Origin: Nematopogon swammerdamellus
Taxonomy: Eukaryota; Arthropoda; Insecta; Lepidoptera; Adelidae
NCBI GenBank assembly: GCA_946902875.1
Contig: OX336349.1
Span: 16,887,891-16,951,890 of the forward strand
Direction: 5' to 3'
Length of the DNA: 64,000 nucleotides
The notes under the pieces are model-generated. The model was not told the DNA's origin. It made no database searches and saw nothing but the letters and a program-made list of their open reading frames with translations. Positions 1 to 10,623 of this stretch are shown here, piece by piece. A program made the position numbers and the translations under genes. Numbering within the stretch: position 1 is the first letter of the stretch; each line of letters starts with the position of its first letter.

Positions 1-235
1 CAATACCGACCACCACTTTTTGCAAAGTATTCGGTCAAGATAACTGTCAAGCAGCAAGTAAGGCATGAAGACCCACCTGCTGCATGACTCGGTGGAAGAC
101 CCGCGCCAAGGTGAGAGGTGGTTGCCCTGTCGCCGTTTCGCACGGCATCTTGTCCTTATCCCTTAGTCGACTTTTACGACATGCACGGGGAGAATTGCAG
201 TGGGGCTATTCTTTTTAAGTACCGGCACCACACGG
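1..235 (+). repeat. Family A SINE-like repeat, truncated at window edge
   Basis: This segment matches several other copies in the window, for example the complete minus-orientation copies at 61307..61641 and 57628..57965. Shared landmarks are the AAGCAGCAAGTAAGGC block, the GAGAGGTGG block and the terminal GGGGCTATTCTTTTTAAGTACCGG. The left end runs off the window. It has no pol III B-box that I can see, so SINE-like rests on the variable-length target duplication seen at 61296/61642, not on a promoter. Confidence 0.7.
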
Positions 236-428
236 CAATAATACAGGCTGCTCATATAATACAATGCTCAACAAACATTTTAAAGAGGTCGCATACCCAA
301 TAATTACACCTTTACCACATCCCAAAGATTTGCCTGAATATAATGCAGATCTGCATTAAGCCGATATTTTGTACCTTATTTTATAGTAAAATGGTGTACA
401 ATAAACAATAAATAAAATACAATAAATA

Positions 429-555
429 CCATGCCATGTCATGCCATGCCATGCCGTACCATGCCATGCCATGCCATGCCATGCCATGCCATGCCATGCC
501 ATGCCATGCCATGCCATGCCATGCCATGCCAAGCCATGCCATGCCATACCATACC
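429..555. repeat. (ATGCC)n pentanucleotide microsatellite
   Basis: About 25 nearly perfect ATGCC units with a few substitutions. The unit has no stop codon in several frames, so the apparent ORFs of 65-88 codons across it are artefacts. Confidence 0.95.
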
Positions 556-1115
556 ATCTATTGCGTTGCGTTTCCCAGTACGGAAACCTAAAAAACAATA
601 ACATGCGTTGCAAAACTTGCAAAGGCGGACTTCCAATGTAGAAATTTGTTCCAGTCGACCTTTGAATGTTTATTAAAGCCTATTGTAGCCAGGATAGTCT
701 TGATTATTTAAAATTTTAAGATTGATAAATTATTATCGCTGACGTAGCTACACACAGTCGCAAATTCAAACATTCTTCTTCTAATTTGGCGTCTACAAAG
801 GTTTTTCCATTAGCCTGCCACACTGAATATGTGAATATCAAAATACATATACTCCTTTGGAAAACAGCCTAAAGCCCGCCTTATATTCCCTTCAAATGTA
901 TTCTGACCCCAAGCTATATCGCTCTATTTTCATAGGCATATTTCATATCACATTCGCAATAGAATTCCTCTAGCCATCATACAAGGAGCCGCATAAATCT
1001 ACATTTATTCCGAAGATTGGGAAAATGCACGGAGAAATTAAGTAGAGGAGTTGATGCTAGGTCAAATTTATAGTAAAACATGCGTCACCAATGTGGGTAG
1101 TAGGCTATAGTCAGT
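556..1115. other. Unannotated AT-rich stretch
   Basis: I see no ORF, repeat match or structure that I can support here. Confidence 0.5.
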
Positions 1116-1133
1116 GAGTCAGCGTGTAAGCGT

Positions 1134-1470
1134 CTACTGCTGAACATAAGCCCCTTCAATTTTCCTCCCGGCCTTCAGCGGTATGTAACCACAGCTTTCC
1201 GCCGACGTAGTTGATGTCGCCGTCCCACCTGGCGGGTGCGGCTTCCCACACTCGGTTTTCCTTTCCAAGGCCGCCAGTATAGTGCCACAATTACTACAAA
1301 AACGGTCGTCGTCTCGTCGGCTGACGTGCCCAGCCCACTGCCACTTGAGCTCCGCCACCCGGTGTCCAATACCGACTACTTTGATGCGTCGACGAATTGC
1401 GTCGTTACGCACCATATCGCGTAGCGATATTCCCAAAATAGCTCGCTCCGCATCTTTTTACCTATAGCGG
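1134..1470 (-). pseudogene. RTE-like LINE ORF2 C-terminal relic
   Basis: The minus strand encodes a 100-codon remnant with GISLRDMVRNDAIRRR, then LKWQWAGHVSRR and, after a decayed stretch, AYVQQ at the end. This order of motifs is typical of the region downstream of the reverse transcriptase in RTE-type non-LTR retrotransposons (family knowledge; the LKWQWAGH block is the strongest clue). The palm domain is absent and the linker between the blocks does not align, so this is a dead 3' fragment. No RTE 3' tail was found next to it. A low-level match to another LINE clade with the same C-terminal motif is possible. Confidence 0.7.
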
Positions 1471-1474
1471 CCGT

Positions 1475-2225
1475 CAGAGTCTACGTTTCACGCCCGTCCC
1501 GTACGTCATACATAACCGAGAGGACGCACTGGTCATAAATACGGGTCTTAAATTTTGCGGAAGGTCAGACCTCATGGCATTTTTTTTTTATTTTACTTTC
1601 CGAACGCAGCCTAATCCAGTTGATCAAGTTTGTTCAATGACCCAGTACGCTGAGACCATCTTTTTTATAGTCAGCCAGCACGGGTGACTGCTCAAAAGTT
1701 CAATGGCAGATCAGACACAGCCAATAACCCCCCTCTAGCGAAACAACGCTCTGAAAGGCGCCATGCCAGTCGTAAGGCGGACAAAAAGGTCGTCGTCTAA
1801 TTTATGAACGCGCCTCCAGTCTACTATTTCCTCCGTCTCGTCGGTCGCCTTTTCACTGCGTAGTTTCTCTGTATCAAAACAGATTTTCCCTTTTTCGGAT
1901 TACAAACTGCTACAGTGGACCCGTCTCCCTTTGTCACTAGTTAAACGAATTTATTTGCTTTGGCAATTTTATATCGACTATACAGACCTTTTGAAAGCGA
2001 TAAGTTATCTCGGATCAAATTAAAAAAATAAACAAGCGATAATATTCAGTTACATTCAGTAATATGTTTTGTATCTTCGATGAAATTAGGAATTAATGGG
2101 ATAAAATCACAGAGCAAACCGCATAGAGGACGGGGGGAGGCTGGGGGGAGGACGTTCGCCGACCTCTGCTCTGTGGATAAAATGCAATATTTCAGTAAAA
2201 CCGTCACGGATTGGCACCATTGCAA
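1475..2225. other. Unannotated stretch
   Basis: No supported gene. The part nearest the LINE relic may be more decayed LINE sequence. A short G-rich patch lies at about 2127..2152. Confidence 0.4.
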
Positions 2226-2227
2226 TG

Positions 2228-2325
2228 AGTGAAGGTCGTCCGAAACGGTTATGAAAATATTTCGTGTTTGCGTCCAGTTCAGTGTAGCCGGCTGGAACTA
2301 GGGAAGCAATGACTTGCCACCGTTG
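2228..2325 (+). repeat. Family B SINE, degenerate 3' half
   Basis: Contains GTCCAGTTCAGTGTAGCCGG and diverged versions of the flanking B blocks (GAAACGGTTATG, GGGAAGCAATGAC). The tRNA-like head and the A-rich end are missing. Confidence 0.6.
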
Positions 2326-2349
2326 TAGCAGGACTGGATTACGGTTGTA

Positions 2350-2755
2350 GAAGTGTTTTCATTTTACGAAGGCACGAGGGGTATGAGGTAGGAAGTGGTG
2401 TGAGACCGCGCGGAGCTCAGTAGGGAACGACTCGGTTCGACGGAGCGACGCGGAGACGTGTATAACGTGTGTATCGACTACCGACCGGGCACCGATTTCG
2501 TTCTCTACTGAGCTCCGCGCGGTCACCTCTCGCACCACTCGCACCACTTACTACCTCGTACCCCCCGTGCCTTCGTAAAATGAAAATACTCTTAACAGCC
2601 TGCCAGATCAAGTTCCATAAAGAGAGACAGACAGACAACTAGATACTGTAAGAATTTTATAATATTACATCCCTTCGATCGACCCTGATAATTTCCAAAA
2701 GTCTTCGACCTCCTTTAAATACTTATATTCCGATATTTTCAGTCAGCGTTGCCTT
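2350..2755 (+). mobile_element. MITE (copy 1), palindromic core plus 160-bp flank
   Basis: Positions 2350..2592 form an imperfect palindrome. The left arm starts GTGTTTTCATTTTACGAAGG and the right arm ends with the complement (CCTTCGTAAAATGAAAATAC). Both arms carry GAGCTC within a CGCGGAGCTCAGTAG block. The next ~160 bp (2594..2755) belong to the same repeat unit, because all of it recurs inverted at 7740..8148. No transposase is encoded. Confidence 0.75.
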
Positions 2756-3199
2756 TACAAATAACAAAGAGAAGATTTCCCGACAGACGTCTAGTATTTC
2801 AACAATAACATGATTACATTACTGCCGATGAAGGCGACGGCTTCAGTCTCTCGCTGCCAGCCTGTTCCTGTCACACGTCGATACCGTACCGGAGGGTGGG
2901 GACCTAACCTCCCGCCCACCCGCCTTGCGCGTAGTTTACAAGAAGCGAGTACGGTCGACGCGTGCAAACAGAACAAAGAATCAAATTATTGATTTCGCAA
3001 TTAATATTCATGTTAATTTATGTTCATACAGATTTATAAGTTATCATCTTAAATAAAATGTGAAAAATACTTACTTAATCTAAAAATTGCCAGTTGATTT
3101 GTTTTCGCGAAAGTTTTTATTAATGTTGACAAGTTCATGAATAGTAATGAGCTGAAGTTAGTAAAAATGAAATGATATATCTTTTATTTCTTTCGTCCA
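2756..3199. other. Unannotated stretch
   Basis: Short open frames on both strands at 2791..2992 lie in a GC-richer patch and show no recognisable motif. Confidence 0.4.
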
Positions 3200-3236
3200 A
3201 TGCACACACATCCGTAGAGACATAGGTTCACTGAGT

Positions 3237-3572
3237 GTGTTCTATCGACTGTTCAACGGTGAATGCTCTGAGGAGCTGTTCGAAACAATTCCGACTTCAC
3301 CATTTCACCATAGGTCCACGCGTAACAGACAGGGAATGCATCCCTATACTGTAGAGCTGCCTAAAGTGCGGACTAAGTGCTCCAGTATTTCTTTTATCTT
3401 CCACACTGCGAAACTCTGGAATGCACTTCCTCCTGATGTGTTTCCTTCAGTGTATGACTTGGGATCATTCAAGAGACGCGTAAAAAGGCATCTGTCACGC
3501 CGGCACGGCATTCGCAGCCCCCGTTCTAAAACGAATGCTTTTGGGCGTCGTCGGCTCAACAATCCATGCTGA
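3237..3572 (+). pseudogene. LINE ORF2 C-terminal fragment
   Basis: The 111-codon frame ends with FIFHTAKLWNALPPDVFPSV, then YDLGSFKRRVKRHL. This is the conserved region after the reverse transcriptase in Jockey/CR1-type LINEs, where an aromatic-R-T-x-x-L-W-N-x-L-P motif precedes a basic FKxxVxxxL helix. The first codon is a GTG inside the truncated frame, so no genuine start is implied. The endonuclease and reverse transcriptase are missing because of 5' truncation. Confidence 0.75.
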
Positions 3573-3680
3573 CGGCGCCAAGTGTCTCGCGTATCAATAA
3601 AAAAAATAAAAATAAAACACATATAGATACAAAAAAGACAACATAGACAAGAAGAATTGGACCTACCTGACACAGCCTTT

Positions 3681-3718
3681 GTCCCTCACCACCGAGCCCG
3701 GGAGCCGGTGTGAGGGAC
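3681..3718 (+). other. Stem-loop in LINE 3' UTR
   Basis: GTCCCTCACCACCG and CGGTGTGAGGGAC are near-perfect complements around a short GC-rich loop. It lies between the ORF2 stop and the tandem tail. A 3' UTR stem-loop is where some LINE reverse transcriptases recognise their template, so that role is a reasonable inference. Confidence 0.6.
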
Positions 3719-3786
3719 GCTGATTTTAATTTTTAATATTTAAAAATAGAAGAATAAAATGTATTGTATTGTATTGTATTGTATAT

Positions 3787-4265
3787 ATTTATTGCACTGG
3801 TAACACTTAATGCCTCTAGGCATAAATGTATTGCACAAGATTAAATAATTGACATGACTATAATAATTCATACAGTATATGTACACACCTATTGAGATAT
3901 GAAAGATGGATAAAGAATAAATAAATCATTCATGTGGCAATTATATTGGCACTCGACCGCGCGCTCTACTGACTGCTCAAAACAATATTATCAGAGTTTA
4001 GTGGTCATTCGGTCAAGTGCTCGTTCAAGTGCTCGATACGTGTAAATGAGACATAACAAATATACTGCTAGTCACCCGCCTTCAATATCTCCGCGAAATA
4101 ATATTTATTATTATTTCTAATAAGAAAATATAGTTCACATAGAGAAGACTCATATGAGATATGTATGAGTGATGGACGATTCAATAGATTATAGGAAATG
4201 GGATTTTTGTTTGGAAATGAACTTTGGTCATTCAAGTGGTTTCATTATGTATTAGGTTTAGGTAT
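3787..4265. other. Unannotated stretch
   Basis: AT-rich; nothing recognised. Confidence 0.4.
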
Positions 4266-4267
4266 GC

Positions 4268-4614
4268 TTTAGGTTTCCGTATCAGTACTAATCCGTTCAG
4301 TTACTAAGCCTACGCCGTCTGTCTGTCTGTCCGTCCTTTTGTCCTAACTTTAAGGGCCAGTATATTTTATTTAAACTTTAATAGGTAGGCGGTAGAATTT
4401 TCACAGAATGTGTTATTATGGCGGATATCCTAACAAATATAAAAATAAGAAAAACACAAAAAAATACGGGGGTCCATAAACAAGAAACGTGTTTTATTAA
4501 CGTTTTTTGTTTTTGCTCTAACTCAAAAACATACAAGCTTCAAACTTGATGTGATTATAGTGCAAACTCTAAAGTATAACAACAAATAACCCCGTATTGT
4601 ACGGAACCCTAAAA
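4268..4614 (+). repeat. Family E interspersed repeat
   Basis: Starts at TTTAGGTTTCCGTA, contains TTACTAAGCC followed by CTGTCTGTCTGTC repeats and TTTTCACAGAATGTG, and ends at GTACGGAACCCTAAAAA. The same markers occur at 42641, 45290, 45775 and 56906. Confidence 0.7.
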
Positions 4615-4808
4615 ATAGAAATGGCGGGCGTCAAGCGCCATAATGTCAATAGTTTTGAAAACCTTGAAAATAGTTTTTCTTCAAACCCTATCGAATTGGG
4701 TTTTGGGGGTACCGATCGTTATCAAGAGCTTGGAAGGCGAAAATATACCACATTTAATGGTTTAGAACTCAAAGGAAAAAAAAACAAATATTTTTTTTAT
4801 AAAAACTA

Positions 4809-4953
4809 ACTACAAAAAACGAAGTAAATAACCAGGAAAGTTGATCGAAAATGCTGTAGTGCAGTCGGTCATGTAGAACGATTCGAATAAACGGGGAAAC
4901 AGGCTGCACCATTCTCGATCAACTTTCCTTGTTATTTCCTTGGTTTTACGTAG
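4809..4953. repeat. Small foldback element
   Basis: Arms of about 45 bp (4809..4853 and 4909..4953) are imperfect reverse complements. The core AGGAAAGTTGATCGA pairs with TCGATCAACTTTCCT. The loop contains a shorter GTGCAG/CTGCAC pair. Confidence 0.7.
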
Positions 4954-5380
4954 TCGGGTTTTATTTTAATGGAACTATACTGTTCACCTGTTGGACGAGT
5001 CGACGCCACTTCTGGACGAGTCGAAAGCTTTCGACGCAAACCCCACATTAATTCCTACATTTAGATTTAGCATGTCGCGCAAGAGCGAATGCGCTTATTT
5101 CGCTCGTTTAATCCTTTTGTGGCTTTGAGACTAAGTATTTCGGGTTCGTTCGAGAAATAAATGGGGTTGGAAAGTTTAATTTAACTAGAGTGGGTATATA
5201 CTACCTGCATGGTTATTTAAAGAAAGTGATTGAAAAATCACGGCGCTCCTATTTGCCTCTCGCTCACACAGTATTGCCGTCTAAAGAAAATAAAGCGATT
5301 GTACGAAGACCAAAATTTGCAAATAAAAAAATATACCATGCAAATCAAAATTTGCATGCCGACAGCTGTGCCATTTTCAA
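4954..5380. other. Unannotated stretch
   Basis: No supported feature. The motif GGACGAGTCGA occurs twice near 4992..5024. Confidence 0.4.
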
Positions 5381-5384
5381 TCCC

Positions 5385-5645
5385 TTTTTTTTTAATGGGA
5401 AGCACGACATATGGCGCGCGCCAGACTAACGCAGAGGTGTAGTCCGACGGCGCCCACGGGCATTCGAATATTTACGGGGGCTGGGAATACCATGTCGGCC
5501 GGCTAGGTGCACCTTCACATTATGTTTGAAGGATCCCAGACTGTACATTAGAGGAAAGGATGCAGGTGGGAGTTGCATTCCACATGTTGGCAACCCTGTA
5601 AATAAAGGATTTACAGGATCCTTTATTTCCCTTTCTTTAAATTAT
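5385..5645 (-). mobile_element. LINE 3' fragment (family D relative), copy 1
   Basis: Read on the minus strand it carries a decayed MWNA.P block and a downstream basic region ending in RPTWYSQPP-like codons, then a run of A's at 5385..5397 (T's on plus). This is the 3' end of a CR1/Jockey-type LINE. The part at about 5532..5645 is repeated at 6073..6180. Confidence 0.55.
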
Positions 5646-5651
5646 ATTTGT

Positions 5652-5729
5652 ACCGTGTGGGGTCGGTACTTAAAAAGAATAGCCCCACTGCATCTCTCCC
5701 CGTCGCATGTCGTAAAAGTCGACTAAGGG
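5652..5729 (-). repeat. Family A head fragment
   Basis: Matches the first ~80 bases of complete family A copies (GTGTGGGGTCGGTACTT, then AAAAAGAATAGCCCCACTGC and CGACTAAGGGAT) and stops abruptly at the family B head. Confidence 0.75.
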
Positions 5730-6072
5730 ATCGTCAGCCTCGGCAGCTTAATGGTGCGGTCAGTTATTGGATGGATGACCGCCCGACTGTTGGAGGCTGA
5801 CCGTGGTTCGGATACCACGTTAAACTGTAGGTCCCTTCCCTTCTTACCTTACTAGGTGGTAGGGTTTATCCCGGCCGGGTTGGTACCACCGCACTGAGCG
5901 AAACGTCGGTCGAAACGGCTATGTAAATAGTTCGTGTTTTCCGTCCAGTTCAGTGTAGCCGGCGCGAAATGAAGGGAAGCACTGACATGGCACCTAGTTC
6001 ACCCGGTGTTATGGGCTGACATCACGGATGTTGTAGGTGATGTAGCCAACCGTGTCAAGTTTCCATAAAAAA
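5730..6072 (+). mobile_element. Family B SINE (tRNA/5S-like head, truncated)
   Basis: Starts GTCAGCCTCGGCAGCTTAATGG (tRNA A-box-like) and runs directly into a 5S rRNA-like GGTCAGTTATTGGATGG segment. The conserved body follows (TACCTTACTAGGTGGTAGGG, GTTATGGGCTGACATCACGG). It ends CGTGTCAAGTTTCCATAAAA with an A-run. Confidence 0.8.
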
Positions 6073-6180
6073 AAATCCCAGACTACATTAGAGGAAAGGA
6101 TGCAGGTGGGAGTGCGTTCCACATGTTGGCAACCCTGTAAATAAAGGATTTACAGGATCCTTTATTTCCCCTTTCTTTAA
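6073..6180 (-). mobile_element. LINE 3' fragment, copy 2
   Basis: About 105 bp nearly identical to 5532..5640, in the same orientation, starting immediately after the A-run of the family B SINE. Confidence 0.6.
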
Positions 6181-6351
6181 ATAACCAGTTTGTACAGACA
6201 GGGCACTAGGCAAATACACTCGTGGGTGGAATGCGCGCAAGTTTACTCCGCCGGCCGGTGACTTAGCAGTGAGGGCGTGGGCGGGCGGCGCTATACTCAC
6301 GCTCACGCCCAGTTTCGGGACGTGACGTGACGTGAAGTGGCCTGTTTTTTT

Positions 6352-6622
6352 TTTCCTACAACATCCGTGATGTCAGCCCATAAGACCTTGTTGAAACTAG
6401 ATGCCGTATCAGTGCTTCCCTTCGATCGTGCCGGCTACACTATTTACATAGCCGTTTCGAACGACTTTTCATTCAGTGCAGTGGTATCAACCCGGGTGGA
6501 TTAAACCTCACCACTTATAGTAAGGTAAGAAGGGAAGGGATTTATAGTTTTACGTGGTATCCGAAACACGGTCGGCCTCCAACGGTCGAGCGGTCACCCA
6601 TCCAAGTATTGACCGCGATCAG
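6352..6622 (-). mobile_element. Family B SINE, minus strand
   Basis: Contains ATCCGTGATGTCAGCCCATA, the inverted body and CCATCCAAGTATTGACCGCG (the 5S-like segment). Its tRNA-like head is replaced by the left arm of the foldback at 6620..7286. Confidence 0.8.
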
Positions 6623-7286
6623 TACCCTAACGACGAGATTTAACCTACTACGCTACGCCATGTTCTCCGCGTCATTTTGTATGGAGGAACGAAGTTCGCA
6701 AATCACTATCACTGGAGGCGCTGCTCCGTTTCTATATAAAATAAAAAAAAATTAAAAAAAATATAAAAACCGCCTTCAAAAATGTATGAAATAAAAAAAT
6801 AAAAATCGAACCCTAGAGTCCAAGGCGGTCGGTTATTTTTGCTTGCTTTAGCACCACCGCCTTCAACTCTAGGGTTCGATTTTTATTTTTTATTTCATAC
6901 ATTTTTGAAGGCGGTTTTTATATTTTTTTAAATAATTTTTTATTTCACAATTTTTTTAGTAATTTTTATTTGCTATTAATGTACTCGGCGGAATCGCGAG
7001 GCCGAAGGCCGAGCGATTCCGCCGAGTACATTGTCGCTTTCCAATCCGATCTTGACCAAAAAAAATAGGACCACCTTGGAGCTAGACTGAACCGAACACA
7101 AAAAGAATCATCGAAATCGGTTCACAATTGGGGAAGATATTGCTGGACATACATAAAAAAAATACATACAGCCGAACATAGAACCTCCTCCTTTTTTTTT
7201 GAAGTCGGCTAATAAAATTAGTGATGCAGAGAACACGGCGTAGCGTAGTACGCGGTGTAGGTTAAATCTCGTGATTAGAGTACTGG
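6620..7286. mobile_element. 660-bp foldback with nested inverted repeats
   Basis: Outer arms (about 6620..6686 and 7219..7286) are reverse complements with ACGAGATTTAACCTAC and CTACGCTACGCC as best blocks. Inside are a second inverted repeat (6764..6820 with 6865..6922, core AATCGAACCCTAGAGT) and a perfect 20-bp-arm hairpin (6978..6997 with 7013..7032). The 3' part (7085..7213) resembles the tail of repeats ending CCTCCTCCTTTTTTTTGAAG. No coding capacity. Confidence 0.7.
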
Positions 7287-7713
7287 TGTGCTTATGATCA
7301 CGTTCGACAGTTGACCGACCGGTATCTTCTGGTCAGAAGAATGTAACTATGAAGATCATTGAGTGCGGAAGAGGCGTGAGAGTGGTGTGTGAGTGGTGGT
7401 GTGATCGGATAACATATTTGACGTTATGTCATGAGCAAATGACGTCATCTCGTTTAGAGTTTTTCCCTACACATACCTTATGAAACATTTTCAGTGTTGG
7501 GAACATAAATAACGGCCATCAAAAGATCGAAGGTGACAGAGAGCGCTGGTTATGAAATAACCTATGCGTGTGAGTTATCCGAGACCTAAACAGGGACTGA
7601 ATACAATTGCAATAACGGTACCGGTTAAATAAGCGCAGATTGCGAAGACCTTTACAACAAAGATATCGAAAAACGCCGTATCATTTTACTTCAATATCGC
7701 AAATTATATCGGC
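7287..7713. other. Unannotated stretch
   Basis: No supported feature. Confidence 0.4.
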
Positions 7714-8148
7714 AGAGTGTTTTCAATTTACGAAAGCACGACCCCTCGTGCGCTGACTGAAAATATCGGAATATAAGTATTTAAAGGAGGTCGAAGACTT
7801 TTGGAAATTATCAGGGTCGATCGAAGGGCTGTAATATTATAAAATTCTTACAGTATCTAGTTGTCTGTCTGTCTCTCTTTATGGAACTTAACCTGGCAGG
7901 CTGTTAGAGTATTTTAATTTTACGAAGGCACGTGGGGTAAAAGGTAGGAAGTGGTGCGAGAGGCGACCGCGTGGAGCTCAGTAGAGAACGAACTCGATGG
8001 CAGGTCGGTACACACGTTCTACACGTCTCCGCGTCGCTCCGTCGGACGCGTCGTCGAAACGAGTCGTTCCCTACTGAGCTCCGCGCGGTCTCACACTACT
8101 TCCTACCTCATACCCCTCGTGCCTTCGTAAAATGAAAACACTCTACCT
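7714..8148 (-). mobile_element. MITE (copy 2), complete, ~26-bp TIRs
   Basis: Ends AGAGTGTTTTCAATTTACGA (left) and TCGTAAAATGAAAACACTCT (right) form terminal inverted repeats of about 26 bp. Positions 7740..8148 are the inverted counterpart of 2350..2755. A third TIR-like motif at 7906..7932 marks the inner palindromic MITE (7906..8148). Non-autonomous. Confidence 0.75.
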
Positions 8149-8267
8149 AGCAAAAAGATTATAGGGAATTTAATATTTGAAGAGTGAACGGAATCATGCG
8201 CAGGACGCGTACCTACACAAAACGGTAAAATCCGAAAGAGACAAAAGATACATTATTTTTTGTTTAA

Positions 8268-8460
8268 TCCGGAATAGCCCCACTGCATCTCTCCCCATGC
8301 ATCTCGTAAAAGGCGACTAAGGGATAAGGACAAGCTGCCGTGCTAAAGGGCGACAAGTTAACAATCTATAACCATGGCACGGTCCTTCCACCGAGTCATG
8401 CAGCAGGTGGATAATCGTGTCTTAATACTTGCTTCCTGATAGTACAGCACAACAACATCA
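8268..8460 (-). repeat. Family A repeat, 3'-diverged
   Basis: Contains AATAGCCCCACTGCATCTCT, AAAAGGCGACTAAGGGATAA and GAGTCATGCAGCAGGTGG in the same order as complete copies. The second half is degraded. Confidence 0.75.
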
Positions 8461-8790
8461 ATTACTTATTAGTAATATATTTTGGCTGAAATAAAGAAAT
8501 AAATAAATAACATAATTACAGATTTTTTTATTACAGTACCCTATACCTTATATCGGTACAAGTTCAACTATTTTCAGTCCCAGTACCTGAGCAGTAAATT
8601 GAAAGGGGCGGTGGCAATAACACGCGCACGGACACGCGAAGAGGCGATATTAAGGGTCACGTCGGATCGGCCACTCAATTTGACTAGGCCCCACCGCGTG
8701 CTCGTTGGCTTTTATGATATTTGTTTGCGTTGCGGGCGCAGCGCCCGGAGACGCACCCTGCTCCGGATAGAGAAATAGACTTTATAAGCG

Positions 8791-9208
8791 GCGGGTGGCC
8801 GAGTGGTTTGGGCATCGTCTTCTCATGCGAGAGGTCCGAGGTTCGAATCTGCTCGGCGTGTACCAATGGGTTTTTTTCTGACGAAAAAATTTACGTGCAT
8901 ACCTACACCTGCTGCTTCGCCGTTCGGAACCGGTGTAAAACTGTAGGTCCCTTCCTTTGCACCTTGCTAGGTGGTAGGCTCAAATTGTAACCGACTAGGT
9001 TGGTACCACCGTACTGGATGTAAGATGGCCGCATAGCATCCTCGGCTGTGTTCTCCTTTAGTCCAGTATAGCCAGCAATCCAGGGAAGTCTCCGGTATGG
9101 CACCTACCTTCTCGGAGGTGATATTGGCTGGTCGGAGCATGCGCTTTGGCCCCTCCGACTCAGCCACCCATACCAGATTACATAAACAAAACAAAAAAAC
9201 AAAAAAAG
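8791..9208 (+). mobile_element. tRNA-derived SINE (family C)
   Basis: The first ~65 bases look like a shortened class II tRNA: A-box-like TGGCCGAGTGGT near 8795..8806 and B-box GGTTCGAATC at 8840..8849, as in tRNA-Leu/Ser. A T-run, an unrelated body (TAGGTTGGTACCACCGTACT, GGTGATATTGGCTGGTCGGA) and an end in CATAAACAAAACAAAAAAAC follow. Other copies lie at 28240, 43455, 47350/54425, 55985 and 56205. The head cannot fold as a complete tRNA, so it is a SINE promoter, not a tRNA gene. Confidence 0.85.
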
Positions 9209-9299
9209 ACTAGCTAGGCTATAATATACATATGTAAAGGTTAATTATTGAAAACTAGCTTTTGCCGATGATCGTCATCTTAAAACACACCTTTATTTA

Positions 9300-9530
9300 T
9301 AAAAAGTTCGACATGTGGCGCCGAGCCACTCATAAGTTGTCTAACGAAGCAAGCCCATGGACATTCGGTCGCACGCGGGCGTTTCGAATGCCACGCCGGT
9401 CTAACAGTTGCCTATTCACGCCTCTCTTGAAGGACCCGAGACTTGGAGGGAAATAAGTGGGCAGGGAGAGCGTTCCAGAATTTACCAGTTCTGTGGAGGA
9501 AATATCTGCAGAACCTGGGCGCAGTCTGAG
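9300..9530 (-). pseudogene. LINE ORF2 C-terminus and 3' UTR (family D)
   Basis: On the minus strand the frame reads FLHRTGKFWNALPAHLFPSK, the same aromatic-R-T-x-x-x-W-N-x-L-P motif as the LINE at 3237. A shifted frame continues into a basic GVNRQLLDRR stretch. The conserved 3' UTR block (GGCGCCGAGCCAC on plus) follows. The copy is 5'-truncated. Related 3' ends occur at 18866 and 32692. Confidence 0.7.
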
Positions 9531-9534
9531 CTTG

Positions 9535-9735
9535 GATGGGTGAACATTTGACTGTTGATGCTGACCGTGGTTCGGATTCCACGTAAAATAGTAGATCAGC
9601 GTACAAGAGAGGTCTTACCTTACTAGGTGGTAAGATTCAATCCAACCACTGAACTGAAATAAAGGTCGTCGGTGTGGCCGACACGACCAGACCAGCAGGG
9701 AAGCACCGACATGCCGCCTAATTCATTCTGTGCCG
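9535..9735 (+). repeat. Family B-like SINE, divergent
   Basis: Retains GCTGACCGTGGTTCGGATTC and CTTACCTTACTAGGTGGTAAG in B order, but the spacing and 3' part differ from the main family. Confidence 0.55.
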
Positions 9736-9739
9736 CGCG

Positions 9740-10620
9740 CAAGGTTTTCCCTACCAGTTCATCCACTCGGAGAAATATCGTGATGCAACACAAGACTCAG
9801 AACGAAAACAATATCAACGAGGTACGTTATACGTTATCCAAAATTTCATCCAAATCTTTCAGATAAACCAAATATATTTCTAAGTATATTAAAGAATAGC
9901 TAGCTCACTTAAATTAATAGGATAGGATAGAATAATTTCACTTGAAGCACTTCGTTAGATACTTAATTAAAATCTGCTTTTAGTGTTCTTAGATTAGAAG
10001 CTTTAGCAGAATAACCAACCACTCTTGCTCACTAAAACACAAACATTTAATTAAAATTGATATCCAGTCTACGGCGGCGGATTTTAATTTAATCGGCAAA
10101 GTGCCAGTCGAGGGTTCAAGCTCACGTTGCAGTATAATCGAAAAGCGAGCACGTTTTGAGGCAGAATACTTACGTCTTAGATTTGGGGTTGAATGAGTGG
10201 CTATAGGGTGGCAAATTTGCGAAAAAAAGGAGTTTTGCCGCTTCCGTCGCAATCATCGAGCCGGGGGGAGGGTAGGGAGTGGGGTGCTTGCTTGTTTTCT
10301 CCAAGGTCGCAATTAGGAGGCCATGTCGAAAATGGCGCGTCGTCGTACCGTACTCTGAATATCCGGAATTTGTGCCCTAAAATACACAAAATGTGGCCAC
10401 CAGCGTGGGGAGCAGTAGGATAGCTCGACATACATTACGTGCGTTCGTAATACTGACGACATAACCCCGGCTTTTTTCGCGTAAAAATAATATTATGCTG
10501 TTGCAATATTTGCAAAGAGAGAAAGCGCTGTGTCAAGGTGGGCCTAGTCATTGGCTTCCAGAACTCAGTCCTGCCAACCTAACGACTTTGACAGCTCGAA
10601 ATGAACAGTTACAAAAACGG
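9740..10620. other. Unannotated stretch
   Basis: Overlapping open frames of 76-87 codons at 9989..10431 lie on both strands and show no motif. Confidence 0.4.
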
Positions 10621-10623
10621 GGT

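Larger units (their letters stand above)
3200..3786 (+). mobile_element. Non-LTR retrotransposon 3' end (CR1/Jockey-like)
   Basis: A 5'-truncated LINE copy. It has the last part of ORF2, a 3' UTR with a stem-loop, an AATAAA and a short tandem tail of (TATTG)n at 3757..3786. A simple repeat tail is usual for CR1-like LINEs. Confidence 0.75.

Noticed and set aside
356..641. Met-Ala-Trp-His repeat peptides
   Set aside because: They are direct translations of the ATGCC microsatellite.
8791..8860. Functional tRNA gene
   Set aside because: A and B boxes are present, but the body is too short and cannot form a full cloverleaf; it is the head of a SINE.
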